A stretch of 48,231 bases of DNA from Bacteroidota bacterium (GTDB taxonomy: Bacteria; Bacteroidota; Bacteroidia; Chitinophagales; JADIYW01). This document shows positions 33,322 through 41,526 of this stretch, piece by piece. The DNA lies in contig JAGQYE010000092.1 in NCBI GenBank assembly GCA_020436225.1, positions 1-48,231 of the forward strand, given 5' to 3'. The translations under genes were made by a program, and so were the position numbers. Under the pieces are notes generated by a model. That model did not search any database, was not told the DNA's origin, and saw only the letters and a program-made list of their open reading frames with translations. Each line of letters begins with the position of its first letter. Position 1 is the first letter of the stretch.

Positions 33322-36300
33322 TTAATCGATATGAAAATGATTAATTAGTTCTTGCAGACTTTGTTCATAATTTTTCCACCAACTAAATGACCAAATAAAG
33401 TAAGTTTCTATTTGATAATTTTTAAGCATTTGTGCTTGATGCAATTTAATTCGATAGGAAACTTCACTATTGTAATTTTTGATATTTTCAAAATCTAAGG
33501 CAAGAAATGGTTTCCCATCTTTAAGTAACATGATGTCAATAGTAAATCCACCAAAAGAATAATTTTGTTGTACTTGTTCCCCAAGTATAGCTTGAATATC
33601 TTCAAAAATCAGTTGCTTTAAAGTGGCTGTTTGATTTGTCTGTTGTTTGGTAAATGAATGGTTATTTTTAATTAGTGTATTTTTTATAAAAGAAAGTTGA
33701 CTGTTGTTATTCTCGGCACAAGCATTTGCATAAGATAAATAAGCATAAAAAATACTTTTTCCTGTATTTCCTTTTTCTAACAATTCTTGTTCGAAAGACA
33801 AAAATAGAGTTTCAGGAATGGACGTGAATACATGTAGCGATTGCTTGGCTCTGGTTATAATTACATTGAGTAATTGATATCCTTTTTCTTGCGAAAGCGG
33901 TCCGAATAATTGCCTGAATTTTCCTTTTTCATCTTTACCGAACGTAGTAGAAAGTAACATAATATCGCGTTCATCACCTTGTATGTTTTCCAAGTTTTTT
34001 ACAAAGAGCCCGTGATTTAATAATGTTTGTAAATGTTCATTTTTTAATTTGTCTGTATAGGCAACATCATGCAGCTTCTCGAGAATTAAGTCGCGTTGAT
34101 AAATATTGAATGTAGCAATTCCGACGCTTGGAATTTTATCTTCAGTAAATTTTAAATTGTAAATAAAATCAATTACGGCATCTGCTTCGGTAGGATTTAT
34201 TCCATTGGCGTAAATGCCATTTACATTTGTATAATAAATAGCTTGATAAGGTTGTACTTCCGGCATCGGCACTAATCGAGATTGATAAAATGCATAATTG
34301 GAAAACTGAATTAAATTAGGATGTTGCGAGCGATAATGATAATCGAGATAGGTGTTTTTGTAATTAGCATCAGCTGCATATTCTAAGAGTGATTTACTTT
34401 CTGCCAAAAAATCTTCTACAGTATTTTCGTCTTCATTTTCTTCCCAAAATATAATTTCGTTGCCGAAGAAATTACTTGGTGGCATTTGATGCTTGTCGCC
34501 CGAAATAATTTTTGTTTTTCCTCTAAGTAAAGAAGTATAGGTGTCTTCTAAACGCAGCTGGCTGGCTTCATCAAAGATGATATAATCAAAAAGATTTTCT
34601 TGTAACGGGAAAATAGAAGTGCCAACGTTCGGGTTAACCATGGTTACCGGAAAGATTGTTGTAAAGAAATCAAAATCCTGTTGGAGTATTTGTCGAAGTG
34701 AATTCTTAGCATTGAATTGTTTGTTTTTACGTTGATTGTACAAATATTTTTTTTCTTTCAAATCGGCGGAAGCAATGCTTGTTTGTTGAAGCTCATTCCA
34801 AATAAAATGAATTCGTTCACTAAGTTGATGTCTTAGTTGTTGGTCAATTTCTTGTAATTTGTAGAAAAGCTGTTGGACTTCATTGTTGAATCCATTTTCT
34901 AAAGCATTTTTTAAAATTACTTGATTGAAATAGTAGGTTGTAAAGGCTTTTTCAGCCGGATTTATATTTTTATCCAAAATGATTTGTAAAATATTTTTAG
35001 TTTTTTCACCTTGTTGAAGTTGGAATTTTTTGTAATTAAAGAATGGTTCAAATTGCGAGGTAACAGTAATAAAATCGTTCGTCTTTGTTTGTAATGTTTG
35101 AAGTGAAGGCAGTAATTCTTCTATATTTTTACAAACATTTGTTTCTATAAATGGAATGGTTGAGTCAAAGGTATTTGCTTCGAGTACGAATAATTTTAGC
35201 GCATCATATTGTTGAAGTGTTATTGCTTTTTGTTGTTTTATATTTTTATATTTTGAAGAAAAAATAGAAAGAAAAGAAACAACGAAACTTCGCCAACCGA
35301 TTAAATGCAAATAAAAATCTTTGTATTGTTGTTTATTAGTTTCTATAAGATTTAAACAAGCATGAGTTTGTTTTGTTTGTTCATTTATGACATCACAAAT
35401 GCTTGTGTGGTTATTAGATTGAACTATTTTTTTATCACTTATTTCATTAAAGATGGTATGTGGTTGTTGAATAAAAGATGCTAACTTTTCTGCTTCTTTT
35501 GTACTCTTTAAGATGTGTTGATATTCGTCGAAAGTATAGGAATAATTACTATTTCGAAGGAATTTGTTGAACTCGTTCGCTTGTTGTAATGTGGTTTTAT
35601 CTTTGTTTAGAATAATACTTTTACAAAGTAATTCAGCCCAATTATCATCACCGAAAATTATAGTATTGCAAAAATTTATTTGATGATTGATTTCTTCTTG
35701 CAAGGTTAAAAATTGCGTACGTAGCAATTCGTGTTCATTTGCTCTGAAACGAATGGTAGTTTCAGTTTCTTCTTCAATTTTTTGTCTAACTTTTTCTACA
35801 ATGTTTTTTCTGTCGCTGTAAACATCTTCAATTAATACACATAAATGATGTAGGTTTTCTTCTTTTAAATTGTTATACAACACTTCCATAGCAGTCCTTT
35901 TCTCACAAACGACTAACACTTTTTTCTTGTTTATCAAGGCTTGAGTTATGAGCGCAGAAAGAGATTGACTTTTGCCAGTTCCCGGTGGACCTTGAATAAC
36001 AATTTGCTGCTGATTTTGGAGTTGGTACAATACATTCTCCTGACTTGGATCTAAAACAATTGGAGTTAATATTTCATCATCTGAGTTGTCGTAATTTTCA
36101 ATTTCTTGAATTGTTTCATTTTCATTTTTTTCGATAAGATTTTCTACATCTTTGATGATAGATTGTTTTTGCATTTTATACAATCCCATCACGCCACTCC
36201 AACGAATCCAAGATGTTTCTTGTGTTATATTTTCAATAGTTTCTTTGTTGGTGCATGGTAAAATAGTAGCAATACTTTCTTGCGTATCAAAAGTCGCATT

Positions 36301-36909
36301 GAGTTTTTCTAAAATGGTTTTGCATAGTTGTTGTAATTGTGCTTCGTTGATGAAATCATCTTCAATAAATACTTCTAAATCTTCGGTTTTTATTTTCTCA
36401 TTTTTTTCCAAGTTTGCTTGTAATAACTCATTAATGATTAATGGCGCATCTTCTTCTCGGCTTATAGTCCACGTGTTATTTTTTCTGGTATCACGTTCTA
36501 ATTTTAAATACCAGATTAATAAAGGAGCTTTTAATATTTTGTTAGAGTTAGAGTCGCGTTTTATAAGCAAAGGATAGCCAAATGCAAAAGAGTGATATCC
36601 ATGTTCTGCAAATTCTTCTTTCTCTCTAAAATTAATATGATTTAATTTTTTTATTGTTTTCTGGATAATTTTTTTCTCTTCATTTGTTTTATTTTGGATA
36701 GTATTTTGGTCAATAGTAATAGAGAATTTGAATTCTTTTTTGGTTAATAAATTTTCTAAAAATTTGAGATGTAAACTTTGCTCAATATTTATCAAGTCGT
36801 AAATATCCAAGCGTCCGAAGTTGCCAGGCAAAGCATTGAGATGAATGCTTCGGGCATCGCCTTGTTTTAATTTTAATAATAATTTTTCTAAGAAAGAAGT
36901 GGATATCAT
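33322..36909 (-). CDS. Large superfamily 1 helicase with C-terminal nuclease-like domain
   Basis: This protein of 1195 residues is a UPF1/Dna2-like (COG1112-type) helicase. Walker A GPPGTGKS is at 307-314, Walker B FDEASQ at 779-784, and GDKHQMPPS, YHYRSQHPNL, GDERDIMLLS and NVIITRAKQSLHVF follow. About 470 residues of coiled, Gln/Asn-rich sequence, with one hydrophobic patch, separate motifs I and II. The last 110 residues (FGGFTIDIMLLKDGKPFLALDFE) look like a Vsr/MTES_1575-type restriction-endonuclease fold, but the canonical Lys is not obvious. Such helicase-nuclease fusions occur in anti-phage and DNA-repair loci. It stands alone, so a defence role is inference only. Confidence 0.82.
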   Translation of the reverse strand: MISTSFLEKLLLKLKQGDARSIHLNALPGNFGRLDIYDLINIEQSLHLKFLENLLTKKEFKFSITIDQNTIQNKTNEEKKIIQKTIKKLNHINFREKEEFAEHGYHSFAFGYPLLIKRDSNSNKILKAPLLIWYLKLERDTRKNNTWTISREEDAPLIINELLQANLEKNEKIKTEDLEVFIEDDFINEAQLQQLCKTILEKLNATFDTQESIATILPCTNKETIENITQETSWIRWSGVMGLYKMQKQSIIKDVENLIEKNENETIQEIENYDNSDDEILTPIVLDPSQENVLYQLQNQQQIVIQGPPGTGKSQSLSALITQALINKKKVLVVCEKRTAMEVLYNNLKEENLHHLCVLIEDVYSDRKNIVEKVRQKIEEETETTIRFRANEHELLRTQFLTLQEEINHQINFCNTIIFGDDNWAELLCKSIILNKDKTTLQQANEFNKFLRNSNYSYTFDEYQHILKSTKEAEKLASFIQQPHTIFNEISDKKIVQSNNHTSICDVINEQTKQTHACLNLIETNKQQYKDFYLHLIGWRSFVVSFLSIFSSKYKNIKQQKAITLQQYDALKLFVLEANTFDSTIPFIETNVCKNIEELLPSLQTLQTKTNDFITVTSQFEPFFNYKKFQLQQGEKTKNILQIILDKNINPAEKAFTTYYFNQVILKNALENGFNNEVQQLFYKLQEIDQQLRHQLSERIHFIWNELQQTSIASADLKEKKYLYNQRKNKQFNAKNSLRQILQQDFDFFTTIFPVTMVNPNVGTSIFPLQENLFDYIIFDEASQLRLEDTYTSLLRGKTKIISGDKHQMPPSNFFGNEIIFWEENEDENTVEDFLAESKSLLEYAADANYKNTYLDYHYRSQHPNLIQFSNYAFYQSRLVPMPEVQPYQAIYYTNVNGIYANGINPTEADAVIDFIYNLKFTEDKIPSVGIATFNIYQRDLILEKLHDVAYTDKLKNEHLQTLLNHGLFVKNLENIQGDERDIMLLSTTFGKDEKGKFRQLFGPLSQEKGYQLLNVIITRAKQSLHVFTSIPETLFLSFEQELLEKGNTGKSIFYAYLSYANACAENNNSQLSFIKNTLIKNNHSFTKQQTNQTATLKQLIFEDIQAILGEQVQQNYSFGGFTIDIMLLKDGKPFLALDFENIKNYNSEVSYRIKLHQAQMLKNYQIETYFIWSFSWWKNYEQSLQELINHFHID

Positions 36910-36962
36910 CTAAAGAATCATTTTCAATTATTGTTTGATTTTATAAAAGTAGTGAAATAAAA

Positions 36963-36988
36963 AAGACCTTCAAAAAATTGAAGGTCTT
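36963..36988 (-). terminator. Intrinsic terminator of the RRM gene
   Basis: An 11-base-pair stem AAGACCTTCAA/TTGAAGGTCTT with a 4-base loop is followed on the minus strand by TTTT. It lies 20 bases after the RRM gene stop and separates it from the helicase gene. Confidence 0.88.
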
Positions 36989-37007
36989 ACTTAGCAAAAT
37001 GAAAATC

Positions 37008-37343
37008 TTAATATCTTTTTTTATACGAATTATCATTTGAATAGCCACCTTTATTGTAGCCACCGCCGCCACCACGGTTAAATGATGGTTTTTTGTACTC
37101 TTCTTTCGGGCGAGCTTCGTTTACTGCTAAAGCTCTTCCGTTCAATTCTTTTTGATTTAATTCAGCAATAGCTTGGCTTGCTTCATCATCATTTGGCATT
37201 TCAATAAATGCGTAACCTTTGCTAAGACCAGTATCACGGTCTTTAATTAATTTTAGAGAGGAAATTTCTCCGTACTGAGAAAACAATTCTTGTAATTGTT
37301 CATCAGTTACTTTTCTTTCAATGTTTGCAACGAAAATGTTCAT
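37008..37343 (-). CDS. RRM-domain RNA-binding protein
   Basis: This small protein of 111 residues is a single RNA-recognition motif (1-80) plus a Gly/Asn/Tyr/Lys-rich tail. RNP2 is IFVANI at residues 3-8, and RNP1 is KGYAFIEM around 43-50. Bacteroidota generally lack Hfq, and RRM proteins of this type have been proposed as their general RNA binders (known for Bacteroides Rbp proteins). The tail (PSFNRGGGGGYNKGGYS) resembles eukaryotic glycine-rich RNA-binding proteins. It is monocistronic, with its own terminator and a poly-A tract directly before the ATG. Confidence 0.93.
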   Translation of the reverse strand: MNIFVANIERKVTDEQLQELFSQYGEISSLKLIKDRDTGLSKGYAFIEMPNDDEASQAIAELNQKELNGRALAVNEARPKEEYKKPSFNRGGGGGYNKGGYSNDNSYKKRY

Positions 37344-37481
37344 TTTTTTTATTAAGTTAAATTAAAAATAAGCTACATACTTTTTAACATCAAATCGAAT
37401 GAACATTATTAAAACATCAGACAAGAAAACTAAAATGTCATATAGCACAACAAAAGTAGTATTAATAATCGAATATTGTAT

Positions 37482-38321
37482 CTATCCGATTAAATTATTA
37501 CACCAATTCAGCATATTTTTTAGCACTTCAGCCTTTTCAGGTTCATTATGACATTCATGGTATAATCCATCATAAGTAATAAAGGTTACTAATTTGCCTG
37601 CATTTTGTGCAAATTGTTTGCTGCTATCGTAAGAAGTTAACTTATCGGCAGTGCCGTGAAACAATAAAGTCGGTAGTTTCAATTGATTAGCATTCTTAAC
37701 GGCTTCTTGTCCAAATTCTATCAATTCAATGCCGGCTTTAGATGAAATTAAATCAAAAACCATTGGGTCATTTTGATATTTTTTTACGACATCCTTATCT
37801 CGCGAAATATCGTTTGCATCTAAGCCGGAAGGCAAAGAAAAAGAAGGAAAAATATTGCGCATCAATCTACCGGCAGCCAACTTAATTGCCGGTGGTTGAA
37901 AAGCTGTATTGAAAAATGGAGAGGAAAGGATTACGCCTTTAATATTTTTAGGTTGACGTTTTAAGGCATAATTGGCTACAACATTGCCGCCCATACTATG
38001 TCCGTATAAAATTTTTGGAAGATTTGGGAAATTAATTTCTGCTTGATTTAATAAATTATCGACATCATTTAACACTTCATCATAGCTCACAAAATGGCCG
38101 CGCTTTCCCTCTGTTCTTCCGTGGCCTCGTTGGTCAAAAGCAATCATAGCATAGCCATTGTCGGTAAAAAATTGTGCAACGTGGTCGTAGCGAGAACTAT
38201 GTTCTCCAAAACCATGAACTAAACAAATTACTGCTTTAGGTGCATCAGTTTCATTTTCCCATTTCTGACCAAAAACATTTAATCCATCATTCGATTTCCA
38301 ATTTAATATCGTGTTTTTCAT
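37482..38321 (-). CDS. Alpha/beta hydrolase, monoacylglycerol lipase-like
   Basis: This cytoplasmic serine hydrolase has 279 residues. Oxyanion-hole motif LVHGFGEHSSRYDHVA, the Asp-containing FDQRGHGRTEG, nucleophile elbow YGHSMGGN, the acid in HGTADKLTSY, and the catalytic His in YDGLYHECHNEPEK form a complete triad. The wording closely follows the monoacylglycerol lipase / lysophospholipase (Hydrolase_4) group. No signal peptide is present. It diverges from the EEP-family gene across a 66-base gap containing a perfect 16-base palindrome. Confidence 0.9.
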   Translation of the reverse strand: MKNTILNWKSNDGLNVFGQKWENETDAPKAVICLVHGFGEHSSRYDHVAQFFTDNGYAMIAFDQRGHGRTEGKRGHFVSYDEVLNDVDNLLNQAEINFPNLPKILYGHSMGGNVVANYALKRQPKNIKGVILSSPFFNTAFQPPAIKLAAGRLMRNIFPSFSLPSGLDANDISRDKDVVKKYQNDPMVFDLISSKAGIELIEFGQEAVKNANQLKLPTLLFHGTADKLTSYDSSKQFAQNAGKLVTFITYDGLYHECHNEPEKAEVLKNMLNWCNNLIG

Positions 38322-38352
38322 ATAAAGTCGATTAGATACATAAAATAAGATT

Positions 38353-38368
38353 AAATTTAGCTAAATTT
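38353..38368. promoter_or_regulatory. Perfect 16-base palindrome between divergent genes
   Basis: AAATTTAGCTAAATTT is its own reverse complement and sits in the middle of the 66-base gap between the lipase-like and EEP-family genes. It includes TAAATTTA-type near matches to the -7 element on both strands, so it could be an operator or overlapping promoters. AT-rich composition makes chance possible. Confidence 0.4.
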
Positions 38369-38387
38369 CATTAGCAAATACAAAGAA

Positions 38388-39455
38388 ATGAAAAAGAAGA
38401 TGATATTACTAATTAAAATTATTGTGGGTGCTGGTTTGCTTTTTGGCTTATATGTTATTGGTGCCATTTTGTATGCTCAATTTACAGACTATAAACCTGC
38501 TCCAGAAGAACAAGCAATTGTGTTGCAACCAAAAATAGAATTGCCGACTTTAAACAAAGATACTTTAATATTTTATGATTGGAATGTCGGTTATTGTGGC
38601 TTGGGAAAAGAGTCTGATTTCTTTTATGATGGTGGAAAGATGGTGCGACCGACTGAAGCATTATCAGAAAAAAATCTAAATGGATTTATTCAAACACTTG
38701 AGCAATGGAAATCAGATGCCGATTTTATTTACATACAAGAAATTGACAGAGATTCTAAACGCAGTTATCATATCGACCAATTTCAAAAAGCTGTGGATGC
38801 TTTAGGTAATTTTGAAGGTGCTTTCGGGAAGAATTATGATGTTAAATATATTCCGATTCCATTTTTAGAACCAATGGGAAAAACCTTAGGTGGAATTGCC
38901 ACTTTTTATAAATATAAATCAGCTGAAACACCAATTAAATATGCTTTTCCAAGCAATTTTTCTTGGCCTAAAGGTTTGTTTTTCTTGGATAGATGTTTTG
39001 TAAAACACCGATTTAATTTGAGTAACGGAAAACAATTGGTCATCATCAATACACATAATTCTGCTTATGATGGCGGGAAATTGAAAAAACAAGAAATGGC
39101 ATATTTTAAAAAATTTATTGTTGAAGAATATGCAAAAGGAAACTACGTAATTGTTGGTGGCGATTGGAATCAAATTCCGCCGGGTTATAAGCCATTAAAA
39201 GAAAAAAGCGATTACGAAGAAATTCCTGTTCCGAAAGATTTTGTTGACAACAATTGGACGTATGCTTTTGATGGCAACACACCAAGCAATAGAAAGGTGG
39301 ACAAAGCCTATGTTGCCAGAGAAACTTATACTACAGTTATAGATTTTTATTTACTTTCGCCCAACATAAAATTGATAGAAGTTAAAGGATTGCCTAATGG
39401 TTTTGAGTATTCCGACCATCAGCCGGTGCGTATGGTTTGTAAATTAGAAATGTAA
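38388..39455 (+). CDS. Membrane-anchored endonuclease/exonuclease/phosphatase-family protein
   Basis: This 355-residue protein has an N-terminal transmembrane anchor (about 5-28) and an EEP (DNase I-like) domain. Family positions are FYDWNVGYCGLG (first Asn), IYIQEIDRDS (Glu), INTHNSAYDGG, VGGDWNQIPPG (Asp-x-Asn) and YSDHQPVRM (Asp-His). The domain is predicted to face outside the cytoplasm. Members act on DNA, sphingomyelin or inositol phosphates, so the substrate is open. It is followed 15 bases later by the DUF1275 membrane protein, likely in the same transcript. Confidence 0.84.
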   Translation: MKKKMILLIKIIVGAGLLFGLYVIGAILYAQFTDYKPAPEEQAIVLQPKIELPTLNKDTLIFYDWNVGYCGLGKESDFFYDGGKMVRPTEALSEKNLNGFIQTLEQWKSDADFIYIQEIDRDSKRSYHIDQFQKAVDALGNFEGAFGKNYDVKYIPIPFLEPMGKTLGGIATFYKYKSAETPIKYAFPSNFSWPKGLFFLDRCFVKHRFNLSNGKQLVIINTHNSAYDGGKLKKQEMAYFKKFIVEEYAKGNYVIVGGDWNQIPPGYKPLKEKSDYEEIPVPKDFVDNNWTYAFDGNTPSNRKVDKAYVARETYTTVIDFYLLSPNIKLIEVKGLPNGFEYSDHQPVRMVCKLEM

Positions 39456-39470
39456 AAAAATATCTATTAG

Positions 39471-40196
39471 ATGTTTAAACACAAAGGCAAAGCAAGAACG
39501 TTTAGTCATAACTTAAAAATTGCTTCTTTACTTTCTTCTGTTGCAGGCATTGTAAATGTTGCCGGATTTTTTTCTGTACAAAAACTGACAACTAACGTTA
39601 CCGGTCATTTTGCTTATTTTGTAGATGAAATCGTTAAGTTTAATTTTTCAGGAAGTTTATTTTATTTTCTCTTCGTTTTCTTTTTTTTGTTAGGCTCATT
39701 TTTTTCTTCTTTTTTAGTAGAATTTATATCTAATAGAAATGAAAGAAATATTTACATTATTCCGGCATCATTTGAAGTGCTTATTTTAATTTTATTAGGC
39801 TTATTTGGCGAAAATTTTATAGTAAAATATCCAAATTGGATGGCTTGTGTCTTATTATTTTCGATGGGTTTGCAAAATTCATTAGTAACATCAATCTCTA
39901 ATTCAATAGTAAGAACCACACATTTAACCGGATTATTTACCGATTTAGGAATAGAACTTTCGCAATTGTTTTTTTATAGAGAAGCAGAACAACGATTTAA
40001 ACTAAAACGCTCTATAAAATTAAGATTGACTATAATTGCTTCTTTTTTTCTTGGTGGATTTTTAGGTGGAATTTTTTATTTAAGAATACAAATAAAAGTC
40101 TTGTTAGTTGCTGCTATAATCTTATTGACAGGTCTAATTTATGATTCAATAAAAATCAGATGGATTTTACTTCGACGAAAGTTTCGTTCCTATTAG
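39471..40196 (+). CDS. DUF1275 (YoaK-family) membrane protein
   Basis: This integral membrane protein of 241 residues has about six hydrophobic helices. The family opening SSVAGIVNVAGFFSV, then TTNVTGHFAYF, and the central MGLQNSLVTSISNSIVRTTHLTGLFTDLG region identify YoaK/DUF1275. The biochemical role is unknown. The Thr/Gly-rich T-x-x-T-G-H segments repeat in each half, suggesting an internally duplicated transporter-like fold. It is probably co-transcribed with the EEP-family gene. Confidence 0.87.
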   Translation: MFKHKGKARTFSHNLKIASLLSSVAGIVNVAGFFSVQKLTTNVTGHFAYFVDEIVKFNFSGSLFYFLFVFFFLLGSFFSSFLVEFISNRNERNIYIIPASFEVLILILLGLFGENFIVKYPNWMACVLLFSMGLQNSLVTSISNSIVRTTHLTGLFTDLGIELSQLFFYREAEQRFKLKRSIKLRLTIIASFFLGGFLGGIFYLRIQIKVLLVAAIILLTGLIYDSIKIRWILLRRKFRSY

Positions 40197-40254
40197 TGTT
40201 GATGATGCGTCAATATTTTTCTTTGTATCTTTACAGATAAATTACATATAAACT

Positions 40255-41475
40255 ATGACCATCAAATCGGAAATACACACTTTAGATAAAGTTATTGTTC
40301 ACGAGCCAAATATAGGCATCGAACATATTTCGCCTGAAATTGCCGACGAATTATTGTATGATGATATTGTTTTTTTGCCACGAATGATTGACGAACATTA
40401 TCAATTTACACAAACTTTAAAACAATTGATTGGCAAAGAAAATGTGTATGAGTTTACCGATTTATTGCAAGATATTTTAAACCAACCGAACACTAAAATT
40501 GAATTACTCGATTTCTTATTTGAGAAAGAAGATTTTGGTTTGGGTAAATACGAACTCTTAAAACAATTACCAAACGATATATTAGCACAAGTTTTGATTT
40601 CAGGCATTCATCCCGAAACAAAAGATACCATATTGGCGCCATTGCCCAATTTAGTTTTTACACGCGATATTGGTTGCGTAATCAACGATCATATTTTGAT
40701 TTGCAAAGCAGCAAAAAAGGCAAGGTTGCGCGAAAATTTCCTAACTAAATTTTTAGTGCATCATCATCCTTTGTTTGAACCATTTAAAGGAAAAATAATT
40801 GACTTTGTAACTGATGAAAACTTAGAACCTGATTCTGATATTTCTATCGAAGGCGGCGATGTGATGTTGGTAAATCCGCGCCATATTTTAATTGGCGAAA
40901 GTGAGCGCACCACATTAGATGCTATTTTTAAATTAAAATCTATTTTGTTTGAAAATGATGTGGTCGATTATGTTACGATAGTTGAAATTCCCAATGAACG
41001 TTATTGCATGCACTTAGATACTATCTTTACGTTGGTCAGCGAAGATACTTGTGTTGGTTTTTCGCCGTTGATGTTTGAAAAAAATGACAAAGTGGACATC
41101 ATCACGTATTCCAAAAATAATGAACGAGCTATCTTGCATCCAACATTAAAAGATTTGATAAAAGAGTTATATCCAACTATGAATTTTATTGCTTGCGGAA
41201 ATGGCATTTCGCCGTTTGCACAGCGCGAACAATGGACTGATGGTTGCAATTTTGTAACGGCAAAATCCGGTGTTGCTTATTCTTATGAACGAAACATTAG
41301 GACTTTGCAAGCATTTCGCAACAGAGATTATAATTTAATTAGTGCAAAACATTTGCTCAACGAAGAACTTTCTTTAAATGATTTGGATAAAACAATTATC
41401 ACCATTTCTTCTGCAGAACTATCGCGCGCGCGTGGCGGTCCGCATTGTATGACATTCCCGATTTCAAGAAAATAG
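40255..41475 (+). CDS. arcA: Arginine deiminase
   Basis: This 406-residue guanidino-modifying enzyme converts arginine to citrulline and ammonia. Conserved blocks are FTRDIGCVI, SIEGGDVMLVNPRHILIGESERT, the catalytic His in CMHLDTIFT, CGNG, and the terminal RGGPHCMTFP with nucleophile Cys398. The length matches bacterial ArcA. No ornithine carbamoyltransferase, carbamate kinase or antiporter gene lies nearby, so this is not a standard ADI fermentation operon. A TATCTTTA near match to the -7 element lies about 23 bases before the ATG. Confidence 0.93.
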   Translation: MTIKSEIHTLDKVIVHEPNIGIEHISPEIADELLYDDIVFLPRMIDEHYQFTQTLKQLIGKENVYEFTDLLQDILNQPNTKIELLDFLFEKEDFGLGKYELLKQLPNDILAQVLISGIHPETKDTILAPLPNLVFTRDIGCVINDHILICKAAKKARLRENFLTKFLVHHHPLFEPFKGKIIDFVTDENLEPDSDISIEGGDVMLVNPRHILIGESERTTLDAIFKLKSILFENDVVDYVTIVEIPNERYCMHLDTIFTLVSEDTCVGFSPLMFEKNDKVDIITYSKNNERAILHPTLKDLIKELYPTMNFIACGNGISPFAQREQWTDGCNFVTAKSGVAYSYERNIRTLQAFRNRDYNLISAKHLLNEELSLNDLDKTIITISSAELSRARGGPHCMTFPISRK

Positions 41476-41526
41476 TTTTCATTTTCTTCATATTACTCAA
41501 GTGCGTTTCTTCTTATCTTTATATCA

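Noticed and set aside
36152-36577. 141-residue frame antisense to the helicase
   Set aside because: It is the mirror of the helicase N-terminal coding sequence and has no supporting signals.
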